The notes under the pieces were generated by a model. The model had not been told where the DNA came from and made no database searches. It saw nothing but the letters and a program-made list of their open reading frames with translations. Shown here one piece after another: positions 19,292 to 29,157 of a stretch of DNA of 64,000 nt. The DNA is from Qipengyuania sp. S6317L1 (GTDB taxonomy: Bacteria; Pseudomonadota; Alphaproteobacteria; Sphingomonadales; Sphingomonadaceae). Position numbers and translations under genes: made by a program. Positions within the stretch are counted from its first letter, which is position 1, and the number at the start of each line of letters is the position of its first letter. The stretch covers positions 474,348 to 538,347 of the forward strand of contig NZ_JALKAJ010000004.1 in the NCBI RefSeq assembly GCF_023015615.1, read 5' to 3'.

Positions 19292-20345
19292 CCAAGTTCT
19301 CACCCGCGTAGATGGCCCGATCGGCTATATTACGCTGAATCGCCCGAAGGCGCTCCACGCTCTGACGCTTGAGATGTGCCACGCGATGAGCGAAGCGCTT
19401 ACCGAATGGGCTGATGATGATGCTGTCAAAGCGGTGATCATTGACCATGCCGAAGGGTCACGCGGCTTTTGCGCAGGCGGCGATATCGGCTTCTTGCGCA
19501 ATTCGGCGCTGAACGATGGCGGCGCTTCAGGGCGCACATTCTTCCACGACGAGTATCAGCTCAATCACCAGATGTTCGCCTATGAAAAGCCGATCGTAGC
19601 CTTCATGGACGGTGTAACGATGGGCGGCGGCGTGGGCATTTCCCAGCCCGCCAAATTCCGTGTGGCGACCGAAAACACCCGCTTTGCCATGCCCGAGACC
19701 GGCATCGGCCTGTTCCCCGATGTTGGCGGCGGCTGGTATCTTTCGCGCGTGGGCGGGCGAATTGGACAGTTCCTCGCCCTCACCGGCGCACGGCTCAATG
19801 GCGAAGAAGCCCTCTGGGCAGGGCTCGCCACGCATTACGTGCCCCACGACATGATCGAAACGCTGAAAGGTCGCATCGCCGAAAGGCCCGAGCGGATCGC
19901 CGGCATCCTTTCGGAGCCGGTCGGCAGCCCTCCCCCTGCGCGGATCGAGGAAAACGCGCTCAAGATCGCCAAGCACTTTGCCTCCGACAGCTACGAAGAC
20001 ATCCTCGCAAGCCTCGAAGCGGCTGCGGCGGACGGCGATGAGTGGGCGCAAAAAGAGCGCGATACCCTAGGCACAAAGAGCCCGCAGACCTGCAAGGTCG
20101 CGCTGCGTCAATTGGCCGAAAGTGCAAAGCTCACCGATTTTGCCGACAATATGCGGATGGAATACCGCATCGCGTCGCGCGTGCTCACCCGGCCCGATTT
20201 CGCCGAAGGGGTGCGCGCAGTGATCGTCGACAAGACACACGACCCGAAATGGGATCCCGCAACGCCCGAAGGTGTGACCGAGGAGCTGCTCGACAGCATC
20301 TTTGCGCCACTTCCGGCTGACGAAGAATGGAAACCCCTCAAATGA
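19284..20345 (+). CDS. 3-hydroxyisobutyryl-CoA hydrolase
   Basis: 353 aa from ATG 19284; the six-codon upstream extension has no ribosome site. It is a crotonase-fold protein with oxyanion-hole motifs RGFCAGGDIG and GVTMGGGVGIS, and FAMPETGIGLFPDVGGGW, the Glu/Asp pattern typical of HIBCH rather than hydratases. The family-long C-terminus (RMEYRIASRVLTRPDFAEGVRA) is present. It hydrolyses 3-hydroxyisobutyryl-CoA to free 3-hydroxyisobutyrate, the substrate of MmsB. The start overlaps the VOC gene and the stop overlaps the next gene by ATGA. Confidence 0.93.
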   Translation: MTDQVLTRVDGPIGYITLNRPKALHALTLEMCHAMSEALTEWADDDAVKAVIIDHAEGSRGFCAGGDIGFLRNSALNDGGASGRTFFHDEYQLNHQMFAYEKPIVAFMDGVTMGGGVGISQPAKFRVATENTRFAMPETGIGLFPDVGGGWYLSRVGGRIGQFLALTGARLNGEEALWAGLATHYVPHDMIETLKGRIAERPERIAGILSEPVGSPPPARIEENALKIAKHFASDSYEDILASLEAAAADGDEWAQKERDTLGTKSPQTCKVALRQLAESAKLTDFADNMRMEYRIASRVLTRPDFAEGVRAVIVDKTHDPKWDPATPEGVTEELLDSIFAPLPADEEWKPLK

Positions 20346-21136
20346 CATTTGAAACCATCACCCACGAAACGAACGCCCAGGACAATGACGGCGTCACCCT
20401 GATCACCCTCAACCGGCCAAAGGCGCTGAACGCGCTGTCTTCGGTCGTGCTTGAAGAGCTGATCGAAGCCTTCGCAGCGTTCGAGGCTGACGACACGCAA
20501 AAATGTGCTGTTCTGACAGGCTCCGGCGAAAAGGCGTTTGCAGCAGGCGCGGACATCAAGGAAATGTCGGACAAGCCAGCAGCCGATTTCTATCTCGACG
20601 ATTTCTTCTCCAAATGGACGTCGCATCTGGTGAAGGCCACGCGCAAGCCGTGGATCGCGGCGGTCAATGGCTTTGCCCTTGGCGGCGGTTGCGAGCTTGC
20701 GATGATGGCGGACTTCATCATCGCCTCGGACAACGCGAAATTCGGCCAGCCGGAAATCAATCTGGGCGTGGCTCCCGGCATGGGCGGATCGCAGCGCCTC
20801 ACCCGCGCGATTGGCAAATCGAAGGCCATGGAAATGTGTCTGACGGGCCGGATGATGGGCGCCGAAGAAGCGGAACGCGCAAACCTCGTGGTACGCGTTG
20901 TGCCTCAGGCGGACCTTCTCGCCGATGCGCTCAAGACCGCAGCGACTATTGCGGGCAAGCCGCCAATGGCTGCGATTGCGAACAAGGAAATGGTCAACGC
21001 CGCGTTTGAAATGACGCTTGAGCAAGGCATCATCATAGAGCGCCGCATTTTCCAGATCCTCACCGCGAGCGAGGATAAGGCAGAAGGCATGGCCGCGTTC
21101 ATCGAGAAGCGCGAAGGTCAGTGGAAGGGGCGTTGA
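20342..21136 (+). CDS. Enoyl-CoA hydratase
   Basis: 264 aa from ATG 20342, which overlaps the hydrolase stop as ATGA. Crotonase motifs are complete: KAFAAGADIKEMS, GFALGGGCELAMM and QPEINLGVAPGMGG, with both catalytic Glu positions present. In this operon it would hydrate methacrylyl-CoA to 3-hydroxyisobutyryl-CoA. General short-chain crotonase activity is equally possible from sequence alone. Confidence 0.93.
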   Translation: MTFETITHETNAQDNDGVTLITLNRPKALNALSSVVLEELIEAFAAFEADDTQKCAVLTGSGEKAFAAGADIKEMSDKPAADFYLDDFFSKWTSHLVKATRKPWIAAVNGFALGGGCELAMMADFIIASDNAKFGQPEINLGVAPGMGGSQRLTRAIGKSKAMEMCLTGRMMGAEEAERANLVVRVVPQADLLADALKTAATIAGKPPMAAIANKEMVNAAFEMTLEQGIIIERRIFQILTASEDKAEGMAAFIEKREGQWKGR

Positions 21137-21137
21137 A

Positions 21138-21518
21138 ATGGAGCTTGTTACGAATGGCAGCCAGATTTTTGACAACATTAGCTACTTAGAAGAAGCGCTT
21201 AGAAGCGAAGATACTCGAGCTATTGATTTCATCAAGCGGGGTACGTGCTTTGTATCCTATGGACTTCGCGCACCTTGGAAGTTCGCCCCTTCCCGCTTCA
21301 TCGGATATCAAGATAACACCTTCGAGAAGCACGCAGCCAATCAGGGTAAAGACGGAAGGGAAACGAACCCAGCCATCTCGTCTGCTTTCAAATCCGAGCC
21401 TCAAGCATCGGACGAGCTTGAAGAAGCCTACCGCGCGTATTGCCGGTTGATCGGCTTTGAACCGAATGCCACCGGCGCGTTCGGCGTCGAGAGAAAATAT
21501 TGGGACCGGAGGAAATAA
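21138..21518 (+). CDS. Hypothetical protein inserted in the valine operon
   Basis: 126 aa, starting 1 nt after the hydratase stop. Features: FIKRGTCFVSYGL, FAPSRFIGYQDNTFEKH, GRETNPAISSAF and a Tyr/Cys-rich C-terminus (EEAYRAYCRLIGFEP). The PSRFIGY...GRETNPAI pattern occurs in uncharacterised proteins I have seen near DNA-processing genes, but I cannot name the family. The base composition is visibly AT-richer than its neighbours, with TTA, ATA and AGA codons, so it looks acquired. The ribosome site of mmsB (GGAGGAA) lies in its last codons, which makes it an integrated cistron. Confidence 0.75.
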   Translation: MELVTNGSQIFDNISYLEEALRSEDTRAIDFIKRGTCFVSYGLRAPWKFAPSRFIGYQDNTFEKHAANQGKDGRETNPAISSAFKSEPQASDELEEAYRAYCRLIGFEPNATGAFGVERKYWDRRK

Positions 21519-21522
21519 CCGC

Positions 21523-22395
21523 ATGAAAATCGCCTTTATCGGACTTGGCAATATGGGCGGCGGGATGGCCGCCAACTTGGTCAAAGCAGGCCATGACGTG
21601 CGCGCTTTTGACTTGAGCGAAGAAGCGCTTGCAGCAGCGAAGGCGGCAGGCTGCACGACCTTCACCAGCGCGAGCGAGGCCTGCTCAAGCGCGGAAGCCG
21701 TCGTCTCCATGCTCCCCAATGGCGGGATCGTGAAATCGGTTTACGAAGGCGATGTCTTTGGCACCGCTCCAAAGGGTGCGGTTTTCCTCGACTGCTCGAC
21801 CATTGATGTTGCGACCGCAAAATCGGTGATCGAAACGGCCACTTCGCATGGATACGACATGGTCGATGCGCCCGTCTCTGGCGGGATTGCGGCGGCCAAT
21901 GGCGGGACGCTGACCTTTATGGTGGGCGGGGCCGATGAAGCCTTCGCGCGCGCTGAACCGATTTTGCAAGCGATGGGCAAGGCGGTCATTCATGCAGGCG
22001 ATGCAGGCGCAGGCCAGACCGCCAAGATCTGCAACAACATGCTGCTCGCCATCACGATGATCGGCACGGCCGAAGCGATGAAGATGGCGGAAAAGCTGGG
22101 CCTTGATCCGCAGAAATTCTACGAAATCAGCTCGCAAAGTTCCGGCTACAATTGGTCATTGAATGCTTACACGCCGCTTCCGGGCGTCGGTGTAGAGAGC
22201 CCGGCGGACAACGGATATGCGGGCGGTTTTGCGACGCCGTTGATGGTCAAGGACTTGCGCCTTGCGATGGAAGCGGCGGAGACGTCCGATGCAGCAGTGC
22301 CCTTGGGCGCGCGGGCAGCGGCGCTTTACGAGGATTTCCTGGGGGCTGGCAACGAGGCGCTCGATTTCTCGGCAATCATCAAGACCTATTCCTGA
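21523..22395 (+). CDS. mmsB: 3-hydroxyisobutyrate dehydrogenase
   Basis: About 290 aa from ATG 21523, behind GGAGGAA. It is a beta-hydroxyacid dehydrogenase: Rossmann motif GLGNMGGGMAANL, DAPVSGGIAAANGGTLTFM substrate loop and the catalytic Lys in GAGQTAKICNNML. It oxidises 3-hydroxyisobutyrate to methylmalonate semialdehyde, the MmsA substrate, closing the pathway encoded upstream. Its stop directly abuts the convergent Nmad3-like gene. Confidence 0.95.
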   Translation: MKIAFIGLGNMGGGMAANLVKAGHDVRAFDLSEEALAAAKAAGCTTFTSASEACSSAEAVVSMLPNGGIVKSVYEGDVFGTAPKGAVFLDCSTIDVATAKSVIETATSHGYDMVDAPVSGGIAAANGGTLTFMVGGADEAFARAEPILQAMGKAVIHAGDAGAGQTAKICNNMLLAITMIGTAEAMKMAEKLGLDPQKFYEISSQSSGYNWSLNAYTPLPGVGVESPADNGYAGGFATPLMVKDLRLAMEAAETSDAAVPLGARAAALYEDFLGAGNEALDFSAIIKTYS

Positions 22396-23121
22396 TCAAG
22401 CGCGGTTGATTTCGGCAATCATGCGTTCGAGCCATTCGCGCGGGGCTTTCCTGCGGCCGATATTGGCGACGAATTCCTGTCCACGCGCAACGCTTTTGAG
22501 CCTGCCACCGCGCAGCCAGCGTTCCGGCTTATCGTGGTAGGATAGACCGCCGCGTTTGAGCCACTGCGGGCGGTGCCAAAGGCTGGGCGGCCCGCCGGCC
22601 ACTGTCAGCCGCAGGGCATCGCTCGCACGGCTCGCCACCCGTCCTTCACCGCGCCAGACAACATCATTGGAATGGTGCATTGCAAGGGCATGGGGGTGGC
22701 CAAGCTGCACCAGTTCATCAGGCGCCCCGTGCGAGAGCGCCGTGATCTCTTCCACCCGCAAATAGGCAAAGATGCGATGGTGCGGCTCGCCCGTTTCCTC
22801 CTCGGCAAACAGGCCGAAGAAGAGAAACACATCACCCGGCCCCACGCCCTGCCGCTCGAGATGGGTTTGCGCCGCGCCGCATTGGCCAAACACGCAAGTG
22901 CCTTCCTCCAGAAACATCGGGTCATGGTGACACAGATCATCCGCGCCTAACTTCCCGCGGCTCGCCTTTGTCGCGTGGCTTTCCAGACCAAGGTCGCCAT
23001 AGCTCGTGCTGCTCGCCGCCCCTGCCGGAATGGGCAGCGTCACAGGTGCACCATTTACGATCGGCGACGGCCCGCCACCGGCGCTGGAATCGAAACCTTT
23101 GCGTGAAAATATGATGCGCAT
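22396..23121 (-). CDS. Nucleotide-modification-associated domain 3 (Nmad3)-like protein
   Basis: 241 aa. The opening MRIIFSRKGFDSSAGG-PSPI followed by LPIPAGAASSTSYGDLGL is the signature of the Nmad3 family, and DPMFLEEGTCVFGQCG, FFGLFAEEE and HRIFAYLRVEEI follow in order. The family was defined computationally among domains linked to DNA-base modification systems; its biochemistry is unproven as far as I know. No methyltransferase or glycosyltransferase for bases is adjacent, though the AT-richer gene at 21138 sits one gene away. It is convergent with mmsB without a gap. Confidence 0.75.
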   Translation of the reverse strand: MRIIFSRKGFDSSAGGGPSPIVNGAPVTLPIPAGAASSTSYGDLGLESHATKASRGKLGADDLCHHDPMFLEEGTCVFGQCGAAQTHLERQGVGPGDVFLFFGLFAEEETGEPHHRIFAYLRVEEITALSHGAPDELVQLGHPHALAMHHSNDVVWRGEGRVASRASDALRLTVAGGPPSLWHRPQWLKRGGLSYHDKPERWLRGGRLKSVARGQEFVANIGRRKAPREWLERMIAEINRA

Positions 23122-23257
23122 TGGGCACGGGTCCTAGCTGCGCTTTGCCATGCACGCGACAAATTGTTGTCGCATCAGGCACTTTCCTTGCTATGCGCGT
23201 TGGCAGTGAGCGGGCCGAGGGTCCGCTTTGCGAAGGAAAGTTTCGGATAATACGCTG

Positions 23258-24571
23258 ATGCAGCGTCTCTTTACCAATATTGGCTGGCTTTTGGGCGGGC
23301 GCGGAATCAACGCGCTGCTTAGCCTTGTCTATCTCGCGCTTGCCGCGCGCACGCTTGGGCTTGAGCAGTTCGGGCACTTTGCGACGATCATCACGCTTGG
23401 CCTTGTTGTCACCGGCGTTGCGAGCTTTCAGACGTGGCAATTCATTGTTCGCTGGGGCGCCAACGGGGGCGAACCTTCACAAGAAGCAACCGGCGATGCC
23501 ATCGGCTTTGCAATCGCGCTCGACCTCTTTTCCTTTGCCATAGGCGCCGCCCTTTCCGCAGGGCTGGTGTGGAGTTCCTCCTATTGGCTGCCTCTGCCTG
23601 ACGACCTTTTGTGGCTGACCTTTGGCTATTGCGTCATTTCGCTTCTGGCGATGCGCACAACGCCAACGGGGCTGCTGCGTTTGCATTTCAAATATGCCGT
23701 CGCCACCGCAGCCGAGACGGTGCAACCCGTGGTGCGCACAACCGGCGCGATTTTGGCGTGGGCGTATATGCCCAGCGTCACGGGCTTTATCCTTGCCTAT
23801 GCGGTGTCGGAAGTGGCCGTCGCGCTTACCCTTTGGGTTGTTGCGGCGCGATACGAGAAAATTGATCTGTCGAAGGTCAGCCTCACCAAAATCCCCGCGC
23901 TTCACAAGGACGTATGGCGGTTCGTATGGTCGACCAATATGTCGGGCAGCCTGTCGGTTGCAGGCAAACAGGGCGTCGTGTTGCTGGTCGGGACTTTCGG
24001 CGGTGCGGCGCTTTTGGGCGGATTTCGCGTGGCAAGCCAATTGGGTCAGGCTCTGGTCGCGCTTGCCCAAGCCATCTCCAAAGCCATTTTGCCGGAACTT
24101 GTCCATTCGCAGGAAGATGCGCTGATGATTGCGCGGCGAATGGCCAATGTGGCGTTGATCGGCGGGATAATCGCGGTGCTGGGCGCGGTGGTATTCGGAC
24201 GCCTCGGCCTTGACCTTATCGGCGGGCCGGAGTTTCGCGGGCGCGGGTTTTACTGGGCGATGGTGATCCTATCCATCGCAGGCGCGGTTGAGCTTGTTGG
24301 CGCAAGTCTGGAATCGCTGCTGGTATCAGCAGGGCGCGCGGGCACGGCCTTTATCGTGCGCGCAGCCCCCACCCTGCTCGCCTTCGGTTTGCTTGATCTG
24401 GCCATCGGTTGGAACGGCGCTCTGGGCGCAGCCTTCACCGTGCTGGGATCAAGCGCGCTTGCGGTGATCGGGTTTTACGTTGCGATCCTGAACCTGCATC
24501 AGATCCGCATCGTGGTGGAGCCCGACGAGGATGCACAAATCCCCGCCGCAGACCCCAACGAGCGGCCTTGA
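23258..24571 (+). CDS. Polysaccharide flippase (MATE/Wzx-like) membrane protein
   Basis: About 437 aa from ATG 23258; a TTG at 23228 is a possible earlier start. It has a repeated pattern of about 12 hydrophobic segments, for example LFTNIGWLLGGRGINALLSL, FATIITLGLVVTGVASFQTW and LIGGIIAVLGAVVFGRLGL. The N-terminal GWLLGGRGINALLSLVYLAL and RTLGLEQFGHFA are typical of oligosaccharide flippases of the MOP superfamily. It would move a lipid-linked sugar across the inner membrane. No polysaccharide operon surrounds it; the only glycosyltransferase in the window is at 53831. Confidence 0.85.
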   Translation: MQRLFTNIGWLLGGRGINALLSLVYLALAARTLGLEQFGHFATIITLGLVVTGVASFQTWQFIVRWGANGGEPSQEATGDAIGFAIALDLFSFAIGAALSAGLVWSSSYWLPLPDDLLWLTFGYCVISLLAMRTTPTGLLRLHFKYAVATAAETVQPVVRTTGAILAWAYMPSVTGFILAYAVSEVAVALTLWVVAARYEKIDLSKVSLTKIPALHKDVWRFVWSTNMSGSLSVAGKQGVVLLVGTFGGAALLGGFRVASQLGQALVALAQAISKAILPELVHSQEDALMIARRMANVALIGGIIAVLGAVVFGRLGLDLIGGPEFRGRGFYWAMVILSIAGAVELVGASLESLLVSAGRAGTAFIVRAAPTLLAFGLLDLAIGWNGALGAAFTVLGSSALAVIGFYVAILNLHQIRIVVEPDEDAQIPAADPNERP

Positions 24572-24586
24572 GGTTTCACCCTCGTC

Positions 24587-26170
24587 TTAGGCTTCTGGCG
24601 CTTCCCACTTGAGCTTGGGCTTACGCGCCGCAGCCGTTTCATCCAGACGCCTGCGCGGCGCGAAGTAAGGCGCTTGCTTCAAGCTTTCATCTCCAGCAAT
24701 CGCGCGCTCAGCCAGAGAGCGGAAGGCGGTTATGAACTGGTCGATTGACGCTTTGCTCTCGGTCTCGGTCGGTTCGACCAGCATGGCGCCGTGGACCACG
24801 AGAGGGAAATACACCGTCATCGGGTGGAAGCCTTCGTCAATCATGCCCTTGGCAAGATCGAGCGTCGACAATCCGTTGCCGAAATCCTTATCGCCAAACA
24901 GCGCCTCGTGCATGCACGGCCCGCTGTCAGCGTAAGGCGCATGGAGCAGGTCTTCGAGACTGCGCAGGATGTAGTTCGCGTTGAGCACCGCGTCCTCTGC
25001 CACTTGCTTGAGGCCGTCGGCACCGTGGCTCAGCATATAGGTCAGCGCGCGTGTGAACATACCCATTTGCCCGTGGAAGGCGGTCATGCGGCCAAAGCTC
25101 GACATCTCACCGCCAAAATGCTCGCGCGCAAAATCGTCGGCCTGCTCTTCTTCGATGAGGTGGACGACGCCGTCCTTGGTGCGCGCGGTGTAGGGAAGCG
25201 GCATGAACGGGGCGAGCGCTTCGGAGAGCACAACAGGACCAGAGCCCGGACCACCGCCGCCGTGCGGGGTGGAGAAAGTCTTGTGCAAATTGATGTGCAT
25301 TGCATCAACGCCAAGATCGCCCGGACGCACCCGGCCAACGATCGCGTTGAAGTTTGCCCCGTCGCAGTAAACAAAGCCGCCCGCTTCATGGACCGCATCG
25401 CTGATTTCGCGAAGGTCGGGTTCGAACAGGCCGCAGGTATTGGGGTTGGTTATCATCACTGCGGCGACATCGGGACCAAGGCGCGCTTTCAACGCTTCGA
25501 GGTCCACCCGGCCTTGAGGGGTCGCGGGGATATTCTCTACGCGGTAATTGGCAAAGGCCGCCGTCGCAGGATTGGTGCCGTGCGCGCTTTCAGGAACCAG
25601 CACGACCTCGCGCGCATCGCCTCGCGCCTCGAGAGCAGCACGGATCGAGAGAATACCGCAAAGTTCGCCATGTGCGCCCGCCTTGGGGCTCATCGCGACG
25701 GCATTCATTCCGGTGAGGTCAAGCAGCCAGTGAGCAAGCTCATTCATCACTTCCAATGCGCCCTGCACCGTTGAAACCGGTTGCAGCGGGTGCACATCGG
25801 CAAAACCGGGCAGGCGCGCCATCTTCTCGTTGAGGCGCGGATTGTGCTTCATTGTGCAACTGCCCAGCGGGAAGAAACCCAGGTCAATGCCGTAATTCTG
25901 GCGGCTGAGGCGGGTGTAGTGGCGCACGGTTTCTGGCTCGGTCAGGCCGACAAGACCGATGGGCTCCTCGCGCTTCAATCCGCCAAGGCGGCTTGGCGCA
26001 GCAGGGTCAATCTCCGGCAGATCAACGCCCGTCGTCTCCGCGTGGCCGATCTCGAACAGCAGCGGCTCTTCCAGCATCAGCGCGCGGTTGCCGGTGTTTG
26101 TCACAGCTTCGCCCGTAGCGTCAGCGACTTCCATTTGGGGCTTCCACCCGGATTTGTTGGGAGCGTTCAT
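24587..26170 (-). CDS. gcvPB: Glycine dehydrogenase (decarboxylating) subunit 2
   Basis: 527 aa, the C-terminal half of the split P protein. The PLP Lys lies in [19 protein letters not shown]. Other landmarks: [29 protein letters not shown] and [13 protein letters not shown]. With GcvPA it decarboxylates glycine and transfers the aminomethyl group to lipoyl-GcvH. Its ATG overlaps the gcvPA stop (ATGA). Confidence 0.96.
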   Translation of the reverse strand: MNAPNKSGWKPQMEVADATGEAVTNTGNRALMLEEPLLFEIGHAETTGVDLPEIDPAAPSRLGGLKREEPIGLVGLTEPETVRHYTRLSRQNYGIDLGFFPLGSCTMKHNPRLNEKMARLPGFADVHPLQPVSTVQGALEVMNELAHWLLDLTGMNAVAMSPKAGAHGELCGILSIRAALEARGDAREVVLVPESAHGTNPATAAFANYRVENIPATPQGRVDLEALKARLGPDVAAVMITNPNTCGLFEPDLREISDAVHEAGGFVYCDGANFNAIVGRVRPGDLGVDAMHINLHKTFSTPHGGGGPGSGPVVLSEALAPFMPLPYTARTKDGVVHLIEEEQADDFAREHFGGEMSSFGRMTAFHGQMGMFTRALTYMLSHGADGLKQVAEDAVLNANYILRSLEDLLHAPYADSGPCMHEALFGDKDFGNGLSTLDLAKGMIDEGFHPMTVYFPLVVHGAMLVEPTETESKASIDQFITAFRSLAERAIAGDESLKQAPYFAPRRRLDETAAARKPKLKWEAPEA

Positions 26171-27543
26171 TGCGCGTCCTCCTTGATAAGAGCCTCAAGC
26201 TGTGTGGCGAGCGTCTCGATATCGTCTTGCGTGGTGGTTTCGGTGACCGCGACGAGCAGCGCCTGCTGCAAGCGTTCGACACCGGGGTAAAGCCGCCCGA
26301 GCGACACCCCGCCAAGCACACCGCGATCGGCAAGCGCTCGCACAACTTCGCGCGCAGGCTTTCCATCGAGCATGATGGTGAATTCGTTGAAGAAGGAATT
26401 GTTGAGAAGCGAGACGCCCGGCACCTTGACCAATCGGTCCGCCGCCAAGCAGGCAAGACGATGGTTTTCTGCCGCCAGCTCGCGAAGGCCTTTTTCACCC
26501 AGAAGCGTCATGTGGACGCTGAACGCCAACGCGCAAAGGCCCGAATTGGTGCAGATGTTCGAAGTCGCCTTTTCGCGGCGGATATGCTGCTCGCGCGTCG
26601 AGAGCGTGAGGACAAAACCGCGCTTGCCTTCGGCATCGACGGTTTCACCACAAAGCCGGCCCGGCATCTGGCGCACATGCTTGGGATCGCGCACGGCGAA
26701 GAGGCCAAGGTACGGCCCGCCGAATTGCAGGCCAACGCCAATCGACTGGCCCTCACCCACAACGATATCTGCGCCCATTTCGCCCGGTGATTTGATTGCG
26801 CCCAAGGCCACTGGCTCTGTGTTCACCACCACCAGCAAGGCGCCCTTTTCGTGCGCGGCCTCTGCGATCGGAGCAAGGTCGGTGATGCGGCCAAGGATAT
26901 CGGGATATTGCACCACCACGCAGGCCGTCTCGTCGTCGATCCGAGAGATCAAGCCAGCATTATCCGGCTCGGCCTGAATGGCAGGCGCGCTGTCGGCAAT
27001 CGCGTCGCCTGTGAATTTCGCCATCGTCTTGACGACTTCGGAGTAATGCGGGTGGAGCGCGCCGGACAGAACCGCGCGGTTCTTTTTCGTGACCCTCGTC
27101 GCCATCGCGACCGCTTCCCAGCAGGCGGTTGACCCATCGTAAAGCGAGGCATTGGCCACCGCACAGCCATAAAGGTTTGCAACCTGCGTCTGGAATTCAA
27201 ACAGCATTTGCAACGTGCCTTGCGCAATCTCGGGCTGATACGGGGTGTAGGCCGTCAGAAACTCACCCCGCTGGATCACGGTGTCGACGCTCGCTGGCAC
27301 GTGGTGGCGATAGGCCCCGGCGCCCAGGAAAAACGGCACATCGCCCGCAACCGTGCTTTTGCCGGCAAGGCGCTTCATATGACGCTCAACCGCCATCTCG
27401 CTCGCGTGCATCGGAAGGTCGCGAATGGGACCATCGAGGCGCGCGACTTCGGGCACGTCGACGAAGAGATCGTCAATGCTCTTTGCGCCAATCTTGGCAA
27501 GCATTTCGCCGCGGTCGGTATCGGTCAGGGGGAGATAGCGCAT
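26167..27543 (-). CDS. gcvPA: Glycine dehydrogenase (decarboxylating) subunit 1
   Basis: 458 aa, the N-terminal half of the split P protein. It begins [19 protein letters not shown] and contains [37 protein letters not shown] and [20 protein letters not shown]. The two-subunit P protein is common in alphaproteobacteria and many other bacteria. It sits 34 nt after gcvH and overlaps gcvPB. Confidence 0.96.
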   Translation of the reverse strand: MRYLPLTDTDRGEMLAKIGAKSIDDLFVDVPEVARLDGPIRDLPMHASEMAVERHMKRLAGKSTVAGDVPFFLGAGAYRHHVPASVDTVIQRGEFLTAYTPYQPEIAQGTLQMLFEFQTQVANLYGCAVANASLYDGSTACWEAVAMATRVTKKNRAVLSGALHPHYSEVVKTMAKFTGDAIADSAPAIQAEPDNAGLISRIDDETACVVVQYPDILGRITDLAPIAEAAHEKGALLVVVNTEPVALGAIKSPGEMGADIVVGEGQSIGVGLQFGGPYLGLFAVRDPKHVRQMPGRLCGETVDAEGKRGFVLTLSTREQHIRREKATSNICTNSGLCALAFSVHMTLLGEKGLRELAAENHRLACLAADRLVKVPGVSLLNNSFFNEFTIMLDGKPAREVVRALADRGVLGGVSLGRLYPGVERLQQALLVAVTETTTQDDIETLATQLEALIKEDAQ

Positions 27544-27577
27544 CAGTTTTTCCTAAGAGAGAGGGGCCTTGGAAAGA

Positions 27578-27949
27578 TTAGAGATTGTCGACAAACGCCT
27601 TGTAGCCTTTGTCATCCATCAGCCCTTCAAGCTCGCCCTTGTCGCCGATGGTCATGCGGAAGAACCAGCCTTCCTCTTCGGGCGAGGAATTGACGAGAGC
27701 CGGCTCGTCTTCGAGCGCGTCATTGCACTCGGTCACTTCGCCGCTGATGGGCGCGTACACGTCGCTTGCCGCTTTCACGCTCTCGACCACAGCCGCATCG
27801 CCGCCCTTGTCGAGCACGGTGCCAACCGATGGAAGTTCGACAAAGACGATGTCGCCCAATTGCTCTTGCGCATAGTCGGTAATGCCGACGGTGGCGCTTT
27901 CGCCCTCGACGTCGATCCATTCGTGTTCATCGGTGAAATAGCGCGGCAT
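27578..27949 (-). CDS. gcvH: Glycine cleavage system H protein
   Basis: 123 aa, standard length. The lipoyl-bearing Lys59 is in [18 protein letters not shown], and HEWIDVEG and [17 protein letters not shown] are classic. It shuttles the aminomethyl group between the P and T proteins. It follows gcvT by 3 nt in the operon order T-H-PA-PB. Confidence 0.97.
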   Translation of the reverse strand: MPRYFTDEHEWIDVEGESATVGITDYAQEQLGDIVFVELPSVGTVLDKGGDAAVVESVKAASDVYAPISGEVTECNDALEDEPALVNSSPEEEGWFFRMTIGDKGELEGLMDDKGYKAFVDNL

Positions 27950-27952
27950 AGA

Positions 27953-29104
27953 TCAATTTCCTCTGAAGTATTTGTGGGCCACGAAGGGCATGGGTGAAAC
28001 GGTTGCGGACAGGCTCTTGTTCCTGACGCGGCAGGTGAGCTCGGTGCCTATTTCTGAGTGCGCGGCATCGACGAAAGCCATCGCAATGGGCTGGCCCAGC
28101 GTGGGGGAGAAACCGCCGCTGGTGACAACGCCGACTTTCTCGTCTCCTGCGAAAACTTCCGCGCCTTCGCGCGCGGGCATCCGGCCTTCGAGTTTGAGGC
28201 CGACGCGCCTGGTCGCTGGGCCGTTTTCCAGCGCATCCATCACGCGGGTATGGCCCATATAGCCCCCGCCCTCGCGGCGCTTTTTGGAAAGCGCGAAGGT
28301 GAGGTCCGCGCTCACCGGGTCAATGTCGAGCGTAAGGTCGTGGCCATAAAGCGGAAGGCCCGCCTCAAGCCGCAGACTGTCGCGCGCACCGAGCCCTGCG
28401 GGTTTGACGCGTTCATCAGCAACCAGAGCATCGGCAAGCTTTTCAACCGAGTTTTCATGGACCGAAATCTCAAAGCCATCTTCGCCGGTGTAGCCTGCGC
28501 GGCTAACCCAGATGTGGCCGCCGTCATATTCGAACAGGCCCGCTGTCATGAATGTGAGCGCGCCCGTGCCAGGGACAAGCGCCTCGAGGACTTCCCCTGC
28601 CTTTGGCCCCTGTAATGCGAGCAGCGCGAAATCGTCGTGATGGGTAAGCGTGACTTCATCCGCCAGATGTTCGCGAAGGTGGGCAATATCATCCCATTTG
28701 CACGCACCGTTCACCACCAGCCCCAGATGCGGGCCGGTGTTGGTGACCATGAGATCGTCGATCACCCCGCCCTCTTCGGTAAGCAGCATGGAGTACCGCA
28801 TCCGTCCCGGTTTCAGCGATGTGATGAGGCCGGGCAGCAGCTTTTCCAGTTCGCGCGCGCCAAGCGTTGGATCATCCTCTGGCGAATGGACGGTTAGCTG
28901 ACCCATGTGGCTTACATCGAACAGGCTCGCGGAGAGCCGCGTCCATTCGTGCTCGGCCACAATCCCTTCGTACTGGATCGGCATTTCATAGCCGGCAAAG
29001 GGCACCATCCGGGCGCCCCGCGCGCGGTGCCAGCTGTCGAGCGGCAATGCGCCAAGCTCCACTGCCTCTTCGGGAGTATCTTCGTGGTTTGGTTCGTCGC
29101 TCAA
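27953..29104 (-). CDS. gcvT: Glycine cleavage system aminomethyltransferase
   Basis: About 383 aa from a TTG at 29104, with GGGGA 8 nt upstream; the open frame extends to 29257 but that part lies inside the glycine riboswitch and is not translated in my reading. T-protein motifs are clear: HRARGARMVPFAGYEMPIQY, SLFDVSHMGQ, GYTGEDGFEI and ALSKKRREGGGYMG. It releases ammonia and forms 5,10-methylene-THF. It is the first gene of the operon, under glycine-dependent control. Confidence 0.95.
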   Translation of the reverse strand: MSDEPNHEDTPEEAVELGALPLDSWHRARGARMVPFAGYEMPIQYEGIVAEHEWTRLSASLFDVSHMGQLTVHSPEDDPTLGARELEKLLPGLITSLKPGRMRYSMLLTEEGGVIDDLMVTNTGPHLGLVVNGACKWDDIAHLREHLADEVTLTHHDDFALLALQGPKAGEVLEALVPGTGALTFMTAGLFEYDGGHIWVSRAGYTGEDGFEISVHENSVEKLADALVADERVKPAGLGARDSLRLEAGLPLYGHDLTLDIDPVSADLTFALSKKRREGGGYMGHTRVMDALENGPATRRVGLKLEGRMPAREGAEVFAGDEKVGVVTSGGFSPTLGQPIAMAFVDAAHSEIGTELTCRVRNKSLSATVSPMPFVAHKYFRGN

Positions 29105-29157
29105 ATCAAATGTCCCCGAATCAAGGTGCAAGAGCGCCCGCAAACGAGCGCCAAGTC

